DNA of 64,000 nucleotides, taken from Pseudomonas reinekei (GTDB lineage: Bacteria > Pseudomonadota > Gammaproteobacteria > Pseudomonadales > Pseudomonadaceae). The notes beneath the pieces were generated by a model. It was not told the DNA's origin, did no database searches, and saw nothing but the letters and a program-made list of their open reading frames with translations. Positions 45,810 through 53,841 of the stretch are shown here, in pieces. A program made the translations under genes and the position numbers. Positions within the stretch are counted from its first letter, which is position 1, and the number at the start of each line of letters is the position of its first letter. The DNA lies in contig NZ_MSTQ01000002.1 of assembly GCF_001945365.1 (NCBI RefSeq), forward strand, positions 1 to 64,000, read 5' to 3'.

Positions 45810-46964
45810 ATGACTTTCGATTTTGATCAGGTGTTCGACCGCCACAACACTGGCAGCACCAAGTGGAGCCGCTACCCGGCCGACGTGTTGCCGATGTGGG
45901 TTGCCGACATGGATTTCGCTGCACCGCCAATGATCATCCAGGCCCTGCAAAAGCGTCTGGAACACCCGATGGTCGGCTACAGCGTGGCCCCGGACAGTCT
46001 GCGTGAAGCCATCGTTGCCGATGTGTGGAACAAGTACGCCTGGCGCATCGAGCCACAAGAGCTGATCTTTCTGCCGGGTGTCGAATCGGGCGTCAACATG
46101 GCCCTCAAGGCATTGGTCCAGCCGGCACAGAACGTGGTCGTGCAAGTGCCGAACTACCCGCCGTTGCGCCATGCGCCGAGGCATTGGGGCCTTAACAAGG
46201 TGGAGTTGAATTTTGACTCGCAACCCGACGGCACCTACACCACGCCACTGGATACCTTGAGCCAGTCGTTGCAAGGCGGCGGCGCCCTGCTGCTGAGCAA
46301 TCCGCACAACCCGTTGGGCAAGGCGTTTCCCCGTTCCGAACTGCAGGCGATTGCCGACATCTGCCTGGAGCACGACGCCTGGATCATCTCCGACGAGATC
46401 CACGCCGAATTGTGCTTCGACGGCCGCCAGCACATCCCGATGGCTTCCCTCAGCCCGCAAATCGCCCAGCGCACCATCACGCTGATGTCGGCGAGCAAGG
46501 CCTATAACATCGCGGGGCTGAAAACTTCGTTCATGATCATTCAGGATCGTCACCTGCGCGAGAAGGTCAACCACGCCCGCTGCGGCATGGTCGACAGCGT
46601 CAACCCGCTGGGCATGGAGGCCACTCGCGTCGCCTACAGCGAAGCCGGGCCATGGCTGGCCGCGCTGAAGGACTACCTGCAAAGCAATCGTGATTATCTG
46701 GTCGACGCCGTGCGCACCCGCCTGCCGGGCATCACCATGAACGTGCCGCAAAGCACGTATCTGGCCTGGCTCGATTGCACGGCGCTGGGGCTGGACAACC
46801 CGCACCAGTTCTTCCTCGAGCAGGCCAAGGTCGGTTTGAGCCCGGGCCTGGACTTCGGTGATGACGGCCAGCCATTCGTGCGCCTGAATTTCGGCTGCCC
46901 GCGGTCACTGCTGGAAGAAGGCATTGCGCGGATGGAACGCAGCTTGCGGCACCTCAAAGGCTGA
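45810..46964 (+). CDS. MalY/PatB-family PLP C-S lyase or aminotransferase
   Basis: A 384-residue fold-type-I PLP enzyme of the MalY/PatB group. It starts MTFDFDQVFDRHNTGSTKWS followed by LPMWVADMDF, has LLSNPHNPLGKAF, the cofactor Asp in WIISDEIHAEL, and the PLP lysine in LMSASKAYNIAGLKTSF. Members act as cystathionine beta-lyases or release thiols from cysteine conjugates. The open frame runs from 43773 on the strand opposite fdnG, but real coding begins at ATG 45810. It stands alone between two REP sequences. Confidence 0.9.
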   Translation: MTFDFDQVFDRHNTGSTKWSRYPADVLPMWVADMDFAAPPMIIQALQKRLEHPMVGYSVAPDSLREAIVADVWNKYAWRIEPQELIFLPGVESGVNMALKALVQPAQNVVVQVPNYPPLRHAPRHWGLNKVELNFDSQPDGTYTTPLDTLSQSLQGGGALLLSNPHNPLGKAFPRSELQAIADICLEHDAWIISDEIHAELCFDGRQHIPMASLSPQIAQRTITLMSASKAYNIAGLKTSFMIIQDRHLREKVNHARCGMVDSVNPLGMEATRVAYSEAGPWLAALKDYLQSNRDYLVDAVRTRLPGITMNVPQSTYLAWLDCTALGLDNPHQFFLEQAKVGLSPGLDFGDDGQPFVRLNFGCPRSLLEEGIARMERSLRHLKG

Positions 46965-46991
46965 TAACGCCTGAAGGCAATCGTTATTCCT

Positions 46992-47017
46992 GCGGGAGCA
47001 GGCTTTTCCGCTCCCAC
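46992..47017. repeat. REP-like palindrome after the C-S lyase gene
   Basis: GGGAGC and GCTCCC arms enclose ten bases, in a degenerate version of the GTGGGAGC REP unit, 27 bases after the gene stop. It could also act as a transcript end. Confidence 0.5.
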
Positions 47018-47113
47018 AGTGTTTTGAGTACAGCAAGTCATCTGAAATCCAACCGAACTCCCGCCAAGCCACCACAGTCAACCCCGAACACACCCGCTGT
47101 TCGGAGATTGACA

Positions 47114-47278
47114 ATGAATGACTACCCAAGACCTGTCGTCAGGCTGTTTACCCAACCCGACTTAGCCTGGACGGTCTGGAATGTCGGGCTGCTGGTGCTG
47201 GTCACGATTGTGCTGAAAATGATCCTGGTGTGGTTCAGCATCCTGACGCCTGGGTATTTGCGCGCCACAGTCAGTTGA
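47114..47278 (+). CDS. 54-residue single-helix membrane protein next to a CPA1 antiporter
   Basis: A small protein with an N-terminal polar part (MNDYPRPVVRLFTQPDLAWT) and one hydrophobic helix (about residues 22-43, VWNVGLLVLVTIVLKMILVWF). GGAG lies eight bases before its ATG at 47114. The antiporter gene starts only ten bases after its stop, so the two are co-transcribed. It may be an accessory subunit of the antiporter. I do not recognise a named family. Confidence 0.65.
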   Translation: MNDYPRPVVRLFTQPDLAWTVWNVGLLVLVTIVLKMILVWFSILTPGYLRATVS

Positions 47279-47288
47279 TCATCCAGCC

Positions 47289-48653
47289 ATGAGCTTCATC
47301 GCCTGGGTCGCTGTGCTGGGTGCCGTGCTGCTGACGCTGGCGCTCACCTCGTCCTACCTGCGCTGGATGCCGGTGACCACCTCGGCGGTGTGTCTGGTGC
47401 TGGGCGTGGCCATCGGGCCGGCGGGGCTTGGCTGGCTCAGGCTGGATATTAAAGACGCATCGTTCTGGATGGAGCACCTGACTGAAGTTGCGGTGCTCTT
47501 TTCATTATTCGTCTGCGGACTCAAGTTGCGGCTGCCGCTCAAGGATCGCAAATGGCGCGTGGCGTACGGGCTCGCGGGACCGGTGATGCTCCTGAGCATC
47601 ACCGGCGTGTGCCTGTTGTTGCATTTTGCCTTCGACCTGGCCTGGGGGCCGTCGCTGCTGATCGGCGCCATACTGGCGCCGACCGACCCGGTACTGGCTT
47701 CGCTGGTTCAGGTCAATGATGCCAAGGATGACGACCCTGTCCGCTTCGGGCTGTCTGGTGAAGCCGGCCTGAACGACGGGATCGCGTTTCCCTTTGTCAT
47801 TCTCGGTCTGTTGTTCATTCAACAGGGCGAAGCCTCTTCAACAGCTTGGCTCGATGACTGGGCGCTCAAACGGCTGTTGTGGGCAGTGCCTGCGGGCTTG
47901 CTGGTCGGCTATTTCATGGGCCGTGGCATCGGGCGCCTGACCTTGTCGATGCGCACCAGGAACGCCGACAGCACGCTCTCCCCCAACGATTACCTGACCT
48001 TCGCGCTGATCGCACTGGCTTATGTCGCGGCTGAGGCGGTTCACGGCTATGGGTTTCTCTCGGTATTCGCCGCAGCGCTGGGATTGCGCGGCGCCGAGGT
48101 CAAGTCCACGGGAAATGCCCAGCCACCGGCGGAACATCTGGTGCAAGCGGTGGTTGGCCACCAGAACGTCGAGCCCGACGCTGCCGTGCATGGCGATGTG
48201 GAGCATTTGCAAGACACGCAGGTTGCCGCCGGGATCATGATCGGCGACATGCTGTCGTTTGGCAGCCTGGTGGAACGGGCCATGGAAGTGTTTTTGGTGA
48301 CGTTGCTCGGCGTGGTGCTGATGGGCCACTGGGACTGGCGCGCCCTCGCCATCGGCGGCGTATTGTTTTGCCTGATTCGCCCCCTGAGCGTCATGCTCAT
48401 TCCATGGGGTGGTTTGCTCGACGGTCGGCAACGACTGCTGATCGGCTGGTTCGGCATTCGCGGGATCGGCAGCTTATTTTACCTGTTCTATGTTCTCAAC
48501 CATGGGTTGGCCCCCTCGGTGGCGACCCTGTGTACTGACCTGACGCTCTCCGTGGTGGCGCTGAGCATTCTGGTCCACGGCATCAGCACCCAACCTGTCC
48601 TCGCCCGTTATGCGCAGCGCAAAAAGCCAATCGTTGATCAGCGAACTGCATGA
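47289..48653 (+). CDS. CPA1-family cation/proton antiporter
   Basis: A 454-residue inner-membrane antiporter with about 12 helices. The motifs IGAILAPTDPVLASLVQV and LSGEAGLNDGIAFPFVIL, with the ion-binding Asp in NDG, identify the CPA1/NhaP class. A hydrophilic stretch around residues 275-315 (PPAEHLVQAVVGHQNVEPDA) interrupts the membrane region and could be a loop with a regulatory role. It probably exchanges sodium or potassium for protons. It follows a small membrane protein gene. Confidence 0.9.
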   Translation: MSFIAWVAVLGAVLLTLALTSSYLRWMPVTTSAVCLVLGVAIGPAGLGWLRLDIKDASFWMEHLTEVAVLFSLFVCGLKLRLPLKDRKWRVAYGLAGPVMLLSITGVCLLLHFAFDLAWGPSLLIGAILAPTDPVLASLVQVNDAKDDDPVRFGLSGEAGLNDGIAFPFVILGLLFIQQGEASSTAWLDDWALKRLLWAVPAGLLVGYFMGRGIGRLTLSMRTRNADSTLSPNDYLTFALIALAYVAAEAVHGYGFLSVFAAALGLRGAEVKSTGNAQPPAEHLVQAVVGHQNVEPDAAVHGDVEHLQDTQVAAGIMIGDMLSFGSLVERAMEVFLVTLLGVVLMGHWDWRALAIGGVLFCLIRPLSVMLIPWGGLLDGRQRLLIGWFGIRGIGSLFYLFYVLNHGLAPSVATLCTDLTLSVVALSILVHGISTQPVLARYAQRKKPIVDQRTA

Positions 48654-48839
48654 GTCAATTTTCCAACTCATGCACCCTGCATGACCTCTTTTCGCCAGCA
48701 TTTAACATAGGTATTTGATTTTTTGGTGATTTACCGGCCTATCAAAAACGGCACGACAAATGCTCCATTCCCAGGAGCGAATTTCGGCATCCAGACCGTT
48801 CGCGCCCCATCCCTCCGTGACGACTTGAGAGACCTCACC

Positions 48840-49316
48840 ATGAACGCTATAGACCTGTTGAAAGCCGATCATGAACGCGTGAAAGGCATCCTGAGCCAAT
48901 TGAGCGAGTCCACCGAACGCGGTGTTAAAAAGCGCACTGAATTGCTCGCAAAGCTGGAAATGGAAATTTCCATCCACACCCGCCTGGAAGAAGAAATCTT
49001 GTACCCGGCCTATAAAAAAGCGGGCGGTAAAGAGCAGGACGTTATGTACTACGAAGCCAAGGAAGAACACCGCACCGTTGATGCACTGGTGTTGCCGGAT
49101 CTGAAAGTCACTGACCCTTCGACCCCTGAATTCGCCGGTCGCGTCAAAGTGGTCAAGGAGTTACTGGAGCACCACATCGAAGAAGAGGAGGCAGAGATGT
49201 TTCCTCAGGCGAAAAAACTGCTCGGCAAAGCTGAGCTGGAAGAACTGGGCGCGCAAATGGAAACGCTGAAAGCTCAACTGAAGAAAGAGCTCGGCTCACC
49301 CAACATGGCTGCCTGA
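48840..49316 (+). CDS. hemerythrin HHE-domain protein
   Basis: A 158-residue four-helix HHE protein. It begins MNAIDLLKADHERVKGILSQ, with further metal-ligand candidates in SIHTRLEEEILYPAYK, EEHRTVDALV and LEHHIEEEEAEMFPQ. Such proteins bind a di-iron centre and are linked to oxygen, nitric oxide or redox stress, sometimes as iron donors. The ATG at 48840 is the family start. A REP element follows. Confidence 0.92.
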   Translation: MNAIDLLKADHERVKGILSQLSESTERGVKKRTELLAKLEMEISIHTRLEEEILYPAYKKAGGKEQDVMYYEAKEEHRTVDALVLPDLKVTDPSTPEFAGRVKVVKELLEHHIEEEEAEMFPQAKKLLGKAELEELGAQMETLKAQLKKELGSPNMAA

Positions 49317-49324
49317 CGAAAACT

Positions 49325-49352
49325 GTGGCGAGGGAGCTTGCTGCCTCGCCAC
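49325..49352. repeat. REP-type palindrome
   Basis: GTGGCGAGGGAGCTTGCTGC continues to CTCGCCAC, a palindrome with GTGGCGAG arms. The same unit recurs at 63924-63951 with one or two differences. It lies between two convergent genes, a preferred place for REP units. Confidence 0.85.
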
Positions 49353-49373
49353 TTCTGTGGTCGTAATTTGCAA

Positions 49374-51296
49374 TCACTTCATTGTCGACGCAATGATCTC
49401 CACCAGGTTGAGCTGGGTAAACGGCTTCGACAATCTTGGCAACCCGGCCTCAAACTCTTCAAGACGCTCTGCATAGCCGGTGGCCAGGATAATCGGCATG
49501 TCCGGTTTGAGCCTACGGATAGCGTCCGCCAGTTGCGCGCCACTCATCTGCGGCATCGCCATATCGGTGATGACCAGGTCGATGGCTTGATCGCCTTCTA
49601 ACATTTTCAGCGCTTGCGCGCCCGATGTCGCTGCGATCACCCGATGGCCGAGGTCCTCAAGCAACAAACAGGTGCTGGTCAGCACCAGACCATCGTCATC
49701 CACCACCAGCACGCTCAGCCGAGACACCTGCGGCGTGACCGGCTCATCGATAACCGCGTTGCGGGGCTCGTTACTGCTCGCGACGGGCAACCACAGCTCT
49801 GCGGTTGTTCCGTGGTCCTTCTTGCTGTTGAGGACGAACCGCCCTCCCAATTGTTCGATAAAACCGTGGACCATCGATAACCCCAGCCCAGTCCCCTTAC
49901 CCAGCCCCTTTGTGGTGAAAAACGGGTCCATGGCCGATGCCAGCGTCGCGTCGTCCATGCCCTCTCCCGTATCGGTGATAGACAGGCACACATATCGGCC
50001 CGCTTCCATCGGCGGTCGAGCGTCATCACGAACATCTTCTGTCCGGGTGCTGATGACGATTTTTCCACCGTGAGGCATGGCATCACGGGCATTGGTTGCC
50101 AGGTTCAGGACGGCCAACTCAAGCTGGTTGACGTCGGCCAGCACCGGTTCGAGCCCTGGGGGAAAACGCGTTTCGAGGACCACCGAAGGCCCGAGCGAGC
50201 TGCGCAGCAGCCCGGAGATGCCGTGAACCAGTGCCGGTATCTCGACGGGTTCGGATTTGAGTTCCTGACGCCTGGCAAATGCCAGCATACGCTGGGTCAG
50301 GGAGACGCCGCGCAAGGCGCCCTGCGTGGCGTTGTCGAGCAGCCGGGTAATTTTCGGGTCGTCTGACATTCGCTTACGGACGATTTCCAGGTTGCCGAGG
50401 ATAACGGTCAGCAAGTTGTTGAAGTCATGGGCGATACCGCCGCTGAGCTGGCCGATAGCCTGCATCTTCTGCGCCTGGAACAGCGCTTCGCGGGTTTTTT
50501 CCAGGGCTTGCTGCGCCTGGGTCACCTCGGTGATATCGCGGGTGATCTTGGCAAACCCGAGCAAGGTGCCCGTCTCGCCCCAGATGGGGTCCACTACCAC
50601 GTGCGCGAAGAAGCGAGTGCCGTCCTTGCGCACGCGCCAGCCTTTGTTTTCAAACCGCCCCTCACGCACAGCGATATCGAGAGTTCGTTGGGGTTCGCCG
50701 GCCACGCGGTCTTCAGGGGTGTAAAACATCGAAAAATGCTGGCCGATGACCTCTTCGGGCGCATAGCCCTTGATGCGCTGAGCGCCCGGGTTCCAGTTGG
50801 TCAGGCGTCCATCCGGGGCAAGCATGTAGATTGCGTAGTCGGTGACACTTTGCACCAGCAGGCGGAATTGTTGTTCGCTTTGCTTGAGGACTTCCTCCGC
50901 CATCTTACGGTCGGTCAAATCCCGCGTGATCTTGGCAAAACCGAGCAATTGGCCCGAAGGGTCGTATATCGGGTCGATCACCACGTGGGACCAGAAATGC
51001 GTGCCGTCCTTGCGCACACGCCAGCCCTCGCCTTCGAAACGCCCCTCGCGGATCGCCGTGTCCAGGGCCTTTTGCGGCTTGCCGACACGGCGATCGTCAT
51101 CGGTGTAAAAGCGCGAAAAGTGCTGCCCGATGATCTCGGCTTCTTCATAACCTTTGAAACGCCGCGCACCCGCATTCCAACTGATGATGATGCCGTCGGG
51201 ATCAATCATGTAAATCGCGTAGTCAATGACCGCATCGATCAACAAACGAAAACGCCTGTCCTCGAAAGCCGTGGTATTGGTTTGATCTTCGCTCAT
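49374..51296 (-). CDS. hybrid sensor histidine kinase with two PAS domains and a receiver
   Basis: A 640-residue soluble kinase. Two very similar PAS/PAC domains (about residues 12-135 and 143-265, each with DYAIYM, GQHFS.FYT and GWRVRKDGT segments) precede a HisKA domain with His in GGIAHDFNNLLTVI near 300, a HATPase domain (DTGEGM, GLGLSMVHGFIEQLGG) and a C-terminal receiver (VLVVDDDG, phospho-acceptor Asp in LVITDMAMPQ, Lys in LSKPF). There is no membrane segment, so it senses a cytoplasmic signal. GAGGGATCA precedes ATG 51296. No response regulator is adjacent. Confidence 0.93.
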   Translation of the reverse strand: MSEDQTNTTAFEDRRFRLLIDAVIDYAIYMIDPDGIIISWNAGARRFKGYEEAEIIGQHFSRFYTDDDRRVGKPQKALDTAIREGRFEGEGWRVRKDGTHFWSHVVIDPIYDPSGQLLGFAKITRDLTDRKMAEEVLKQSEQQFRLLVQSVTDYAIYMLAPDGRLTNWNPGAQRIKGYAPEEVIGQHFSMFYTPEDRVAGEPQRTLDIAVREGRFENKGWRVRKDGTRFFAHVVVDPIWGETGTLLGFAKITRDITEVTQAQQALEKTREALFQAQKMQAIGQLSGGIAHDFNNLLTVILGNLEIVRKRMSDDPKITRLLDNATQGALRGVSLTQRMLAFARRQELKSEPVEIPALVHGISGLLRSSLGPSVVLETRFPPGLEPVLADVNQLELAVLNLATNARDAMPHGGKIVISTRTEDVRDDARPPMEAGRYVCLSITDTGEGMDDATLASAMDPFFTTKGLGKGTGLGLSMVHGFIEQLGGRFVLNSKKDHGTTAELWLPVASSNEPRNAVIDEPVTPQVSRLSVLVVDDDGLVLTSTCLLLEDLGHRVIAATSGAQALKMLEGDQAIDLVITDMAMPQMSGAQLADAIRRLKPDMPIILATGYAERLEEFEAGLPRLSKPFTQLNLVEIIASTMK

Positions 51297-51376
51297 TGAT
51301 CCCTCTGTATTGGTTGATGTGGGGAGTATGCGACAAACCAGAAATTTGGAAAGCCGTAAAACCACTGAACGAGCGG

Positions 51377-51481
51377 TTAACGGTAAGCGTACTTCACGAC
51401 GTAGGCATACAGGTCGTTAGGGGTATGTCGGTGCTTCTGACATCGCTCGATTTCCTTATCGAAGAGCCGGTGAAGGGCCAT
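51377..51481 (-). CDS. short ORF downstream of the nuclease-helicase gene, with upstream in-frame stop
   Basis: A minus-strand frame of 34 codons starts at ATG 51481 and reads MALHRLFDKEIERCQKHRHT, then NDLYAYVVKYAYR. The same frame stays protein-like upstream (IKPRFEQSLETHFIG) up to a TGA at 51529-51527, with an ATG at 51541 four codons before that. So either a 34-residue protein starts at 51481, or a 54-codon gene has a premature stop. It follows the helicase stop (51562) on the same strand. The family is unknown. Confidence 0.35.
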   Translation of the reverse strand: MALHRLFDKEIERCQKHRHTPNDLYAYVVKYAYR

Positions 51482-51561
51482 TCCAATAAAGTGCGTTTCC
51501 AGCGATTGTTCAAACCGCGGTTTTATTCAACTTATGTCCATGATTTGAAAGGTAATAAATC

Positions 51562-53841
51562 CTACTGGGCGGAGTGAAAAAGCGTCGGCTCTATTGACCA
51601 CCAGCGAGGCAGCAATTGCCTGACCTTGCTCTCGCCGAAGCGGTCATCGATCAACATCACCACCCCTTGATCCTGCTGCGTGCGAATCACACGGCCTGCG
51701 GCTTGCACGACCTTCTGTACGCCGGGATACAGATAGGTGTAGTCGTAGCCCGCCCCGAAAATCGCCGCCATGCGTCGTTTCAATTGTTCATTGACGGGAT
51801 TGAGTTGTGCCAGCCCCAGTGTGGCGATGAACGCGCCAATCAGGCGTGCACCGGGTAAATCGATGCCTTCGCCAAATGCCCCGCCCAATACGGCAAAACC
51901 AACACCCTGGCTTTCGGCGGTGAATTGATCGAGAAACTGCTGGCGCTGCTCCTCAACCATCCCGCGCGATTGCGACCACAGATTGATCTGCGGATAGCGC
52001 TCGGCCAATAGCTGCGCGACTTGCTGCAAGTAATCGAAGCTGCTGAAGAAAGCAAGGTAGTTGCCGGGGCGGCGGCTGAATTGTTGCGCGATCAGCTCCA
52101 CGATCGGCGCCAGCGACGCCTGCCGATGGACGAACCGCGTGGAGATCTGGTTGACGATGTGCACTTGTAGCTGGTCGGCGTGAAACGGCGATTCAACGTC
52201 AATCCACACAGTGTTCGCCGGCGTACCCAGCAAGTCAGCGTAATAGTGCCGAGGGCTGAGCGTCGCAGAAAACAGCACGGTGCTGCGTGCAGCCGTCAAA
52301 CGCGGACCGATGAAGCCGGCAGGCACCACGTTGCGCAGGCACACCTGCGACAGGTTTTTTTTGCGCTCCAGGTCGCGCTTGCTGATATCGAACAGGAACT
52401 GCTCATCGAAGAGCTCGCCCACCCGGCAAAACTGCAGCATTTCGAAATAAAAGTTCTGTAGCGCGCTGTCCAGTCCTTGTGGGTGATCGTTCAGATAGTC
52501 GCCGATGCTCGCACTGCACGACGACAAAGCCTGCAGCAACTTTTGCGGAGGCGAGTCATAAGCCTGATAAACGCCTGCTTGCTGATTGTGCAGGGCATTC
52601 CATTCGCGGTTGACCCGTTGCAGTGGCTTTTTCAATGCTTCGGGGGCGGTTTTTCTTACGCCATTGAGGGCCGATTGGTCGAGGCTGGCGCTGTACATCT
52701 GACGGCCACGCTCCACCAGATTGTGGGCTTCGTCCACCAGCGTCGCGACTTTCCATTGATTGGCCTGGGCAAGACCGAACAACAAGGCGCTGAAATCGAA
52801 GTAATAGTTGTAATCGGCGACCACCACGTCTGCCCAGCGGGCCATCTCCTGGCTCAGGTAATACGGGCAAACCCCATGTTCCAGAGCAACCTGGCGCAGA
52901 GCACTCTGGTTCAACAGGCTCCGTTCACTGGCCGCCTGACGCGCCGCAGGCAAGCGATCGTAGAAACCTTGGGCCAGCGGACAGGATTCGCCGTGGCAGG
53001 CCTTGTCCGGATGCTCGCAGGCTTTGTCCCGAGCGATCATCTCCAGAATCCGCAAGGGCAGCGCATCGCTGCTGTCGAGAATCACCTGCGCAGCGTCCAG
53101 TGCCAGCTTGCGCCCCGGGGTTTTGGCGGTGAGGAAAAACACCTTGTCCAGTTGCTGCGGCGCCAGGGCCTTGAGCATCGGAAACAAGGTACCGACGGTT
53201 TTACCAATTCCGGTCGGCGCCTGGGCCATCAGGCAACAGCCGGTGCTGAGGGCCTTGAACACTGATTCGGCGAGATGGCGCTGGCCCGGCCGGAAACCGG
53301 CATGGGGAAATTTCAATTGCTGCGCCGCGCGATTACGCCTTTCGCGATGGACCATTTCCTGTTCGGCCCAGTGCAAAAACAGCAGGCAATGCTCCTCGAA
53401 AAACGCCTGCAGTTGCCCGGCACTGAAGGACTCGACCAGGCAGGTTTCCTTTTCGCTGACGATGTCGAAGTAGACCAGCGCCAGATTGATCCGCTCAAGC
53501 TGCAGCTTCTGGCACATCAGCCAGCCGTAGACCTTCGCTTGCGCCCAATGCAGTTGACGGTGATTGGCCGGTTGCCTGCTCAAGTCACCACGGTAGGTTT
53601 TGACTTCCTCCAGGCAGTTTTGCGCCGGATCGTAGCCGTCCGCCCTGCCCTTGACCTTCAGGCTTTTGAACAGCCCTTCAAGGGCGACTTCACTTTGGTA
53701 GTCCTCGCTGCGCCGGGATGCCACCGTGCGATGGCCGACAATGCCTTCCAGCGCCGTTGGCGACGGCGTGAAGCGCAGGTCAAGGTCGCCGACCTTGGCG
53801 GTGAACTCACACAGCGCCCGTACGGCAATGCTGTAGCTCAA
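51562..53841 (-). CDS. XPD/DinG-type helicase with an N-terminal PD-(D/E)XK-like nuclease domain
   Basis: A 759-residue superfamily-2 helicase. Walker A is AQAPTGIGKT near residue 210, the DEAH box is TLVDEAHNLVERG, and four cysteines (in CEHPDKACHGESCPLAQGF and GVCPYY) between them should hold the [4Fe-4S] cluster of XPD/DinG helicases. The first 130 residues carry GRADGYDP, LEEVKTYRGD and HWAQAKVYGW, which match the D, ExK and Q motifs of Cas4/RecB-type nucleases. The best start is TTG 53841, overlapping the FAN1 stop as TTGA; ATG 53859 is the alternative. The coupling to FAN1 points to DNA repair. Confidence 0.88.
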   Translation of the reverse strand: MSYSIAVRALCEFTAKVGDLDLRFTPSPTALEGIVGHRTVASRRSEDYQSEVALEGLFKSLKVKGRADGYDPAQNCLEEVKTYRGDLSRQPANHRQLHWAQAKVYGWLMCQKLQLERINLALVYFDIVSEKETCLVESFSAGQLQAFFEEHCLLFLHWAEQEMVHRERRNRAAQQLKFPHAGFRPGQRHLAESVFKALSTGCCLMAQAPTGIGKTVGTLFPMLKALAPQQLDKVFFLTAKTPGRKLALDAAQVILDSSDALPLRILEMIARDKACEHPDKACHGESCPLAQGFYDRLPAARQAASERSLLNQSALRQVALEHGVCPYYLSQEMARWADVVVADYNYYFDFSALLFGLAQANQWKVATLVDEAHNLVERGRQMYSASLDQSALNGVRKTAPEALKKPLQRVNREWNALHNQQAGVYQAYDSPPQKLLQALSSCSASIGDYLNDHPQGLDSALQNFYFEMLQFCRVGELFDEQFLFDISKRDLERKKNLSQVCLRNVVPAGFIGPRLTAARSTVLFSATLSPRHYYADLLGTPANTVWIDVESPFHADQLQVHIVNQISTRFVHRQASLAPIVELIAQQFSRRPGNYLAFFSSFDYLQQVAQLLAERYPQINLWSQSRGMVEEQRQQFLDQFTAESQGVGFAVLGGAFGEGIDLPGARLIGAFIATLGLAQLNPVNEQLKRRMAAIFGAGYDYTYLYPGVQKVVQAAGRVIRTQQDQGVVMLIDDRFGESKVRQLLPRWWSIEPTLFHSAQ

